Shown in pieces: positions 5,949-6,252 of a stretch of 6,252 nt of DNA. Both the position numbers and the translations under genes were made by a program. Positions within the stretch are counted from its first letter, which is position 1, and each line of letters begins with the position of its first letter. The notes below the pieces were generated by a model. It did not search any database and had not been told where the DNA came from. It saw nothing but the letters and a program-made list of their open reading frames with translations. Source of the DNA: Lachnospiraceae bacterium (GTDB lineage Bacteria; Bacillota; Clostridia; Lachnospirales; Lachnospiraceae); NCBI GenBank assembly GCA_017476305.1, contig JAFVAA010000644.1, positions 1 through 6,252 of the forward strand, given 5' to 3'.

Positions 5949-5990
5949 TTTCGTGAAAATATACTACCATAAATCATTTTTCTTTACAAG
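5929..5990. repeat. 9-bp inverted repeat bracketing the lysA promoter (operator candidate)
   Basis: On the plus strand, cttgtaaag at 5929-5937 and its exact reverse complement ctttacaag at 5982-5990 are separated by 44 bases. The second copy covers the -35 hexamer of the lysA promoter and the first lies about 17-25 bases downstream of the expected start. Because one arm lies upstream of the transcript it cannot act as an RNA hairpin, so a protein-bound operator pair is the natural reading. No regulator can be named. Confidence 0.35.
5961..5989 (-). promoter_or_regulatory. Vegetative (sigma-A) promoter of lysA
   Basis: TTGTAA (5989-5984), a 17-base spacer and TAGTAT (5966-5961), with TG one base before the -10 (extended -10 form). 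The predicted start is near 5954, giving a leader of about 99 bases. It points leftward into lysA. Confidence 0.65.
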
Positions 5991-6057
5991 ATGTTATCGG
6001 GCATTCTTCATGGAATCATTTTGCAGGTAACTTTGTAATCGCTCTTCAGCAGAAAGT

Positions 6058-6088
6058 AAATTCCTGTTTAATCTGAAAAACAGAATTT
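6058..6088. repeat. Imperfect inverted repeat just upstream of the topoisomerase promoter
   Basis: AAATT-C-CTGTTT (6058-6069) and AAACAGAATTT (6078-6088) form eleven matched pairs with a single unpaired C at 6063 and an 8-base centre. The right arm ends inside the -35 hexamer of the rightward promoter. It lies upstream of the predicted start of both divergent genes, so it is more likely a DNA-level binding site than an RNA structure. Confidence 0.4.
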
Positions 6089-6114
6089 GCATTCTTTTTT
6101 CATTGTGTTAAAAT
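6087..6114 (+). promoter_or_regulatory. Vegetative (sigma-A) promoter of the topoisomerase gene
   Basis: TTGCAT (6087-6092), a 16-base spacer and TAAAAT (6109-6114) preceded by TGT, giving an extended -10 (TGnTAAAAT). The expected start is near 6120, leaving a leader of about 35 bases before the ATG at 6156. Confidence 0.65.
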
Positions 6115-6155
6115 AAATGCTATAGCTTTTTTGAAACAGACAATGGAGGGAACTC

Positions 6156-6252
6156 ATGAGTGAATATACAGGAAAGGAAATTGTAGTTTTAGAGGGATTA
6201 GAGGCGGTCCGAAAGAGGCCGGGAATGTACATTGGTTCGACCGGAAGTAGAG
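6156..6252 (+). CDS. GyrB/ParE-type DNA topoisomerase ATPase subunit, N-terminal fragment
   Basis: Start of a type IIA topoisomerase B subunit, which hydrolyses ATP to drive strand passage together with GyrA or ParC. Only 32 codons are inside the window. ATG at 6156 follows GGAGGG with a five-base spacer. The peptide contains [18 protein letters not shown] (13-30), the invariant N-terminal segment of the GHKL ATPase domain in all GyrB and ParE proteins. The sequence to the right should continue with the GLHHL...EIVDN motif. Too little is visible to separate gyrase (GyrB) from topoisomerase IV (ParE). The lack of recF or dnaN upstream and the divergent lysA argue mildly against the dnaA-linked gyrB and so for ParE. 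It has its own promoter, divergent from lysA. Confidence 0.9.
   Translation, partial: MSEYTGKEIVVLEGLEAVRKRPGMYIGSTGSR

Noticed and set aside
5856..5954. Lysine riboswitch or T-box in the lysA leader.
   Set aside because: The leader is only about 99 bases and shows none of the conserved core sequences of either class; only two short stems are present.
1..6252. Mobile element, CRISPR, defence or other novel system.
   Set aside because: No transposase, integrase, terminal inverted repeats, spaced repeat array, tRNA or rRNA sequence was seen; every long frame belongs to flagellar, LysA or topoisomerase families.

Overview
The window looks like a chromosomal segment of a motile, low-to-mid G+C, anaerobic Firmicute, most likely a Lachnospiraceae relative (Roseburia, Butyrivibrio or Lachnospira type). 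This placement is an inference from protein style: the FlgM/FlgN/FlgK sequences, a clostridial-type LysA, strong AGGAGG-like ribosome binding sites, and a sigma-28 promoter of the Bacillus/Clostridium form. I ran no database search.

Layout. Nearly everything lies on the minus strand, so read it from right to left. At the right edge, on the plus strand, is the first part of a GyrB/ParE-type topoisomerase gene (6156 to the edge). A 300-base divergent promoter region (5856-6155) separates it from lysA (4593-5855, minus), which encodes a diaminopimelate decarboxylase-family enzyme. A sigma-28-type promoter (4536-4562) in the lysA-flgM gap starts a late flagellar operon: flgM (anti-sigma-28 factor), flgN (export chaperone), a 702-residue flgK (hook-filament junction protein) and a second, divergent flgK-type gene that runs off the left edge.

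How the genes work together. FlgM holds sigma-28 inactive until the hook is complete and FlgM is exported. Placing flgM behind a sigma-28 promoter gives the usual feedback loop, and FlgN chaperones the FlgK-type proteins encoded just downstream. lysA (lysine and cell-wall precursor pathway) and the topoisomerase gene are housekeeping neighbours with no evident flagellar role.

Points of interest. Two unlike flgK genes sit in tandem. Their 117-base gap is built of degenerate tetranucleotides in strict 4-base register, and it stays open in the frame of both genes. The flgN-flgK gap holds mutually exclusive GC-rich hairpins. A 9-base inverted repeat brackets the lysA promoter, and LysA departs from several family motifs. 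I see no mobile element, CRISPR array, RNA gene, or wholly new system; the novelty here is at the level of unusual intergenic structure and paralogy.
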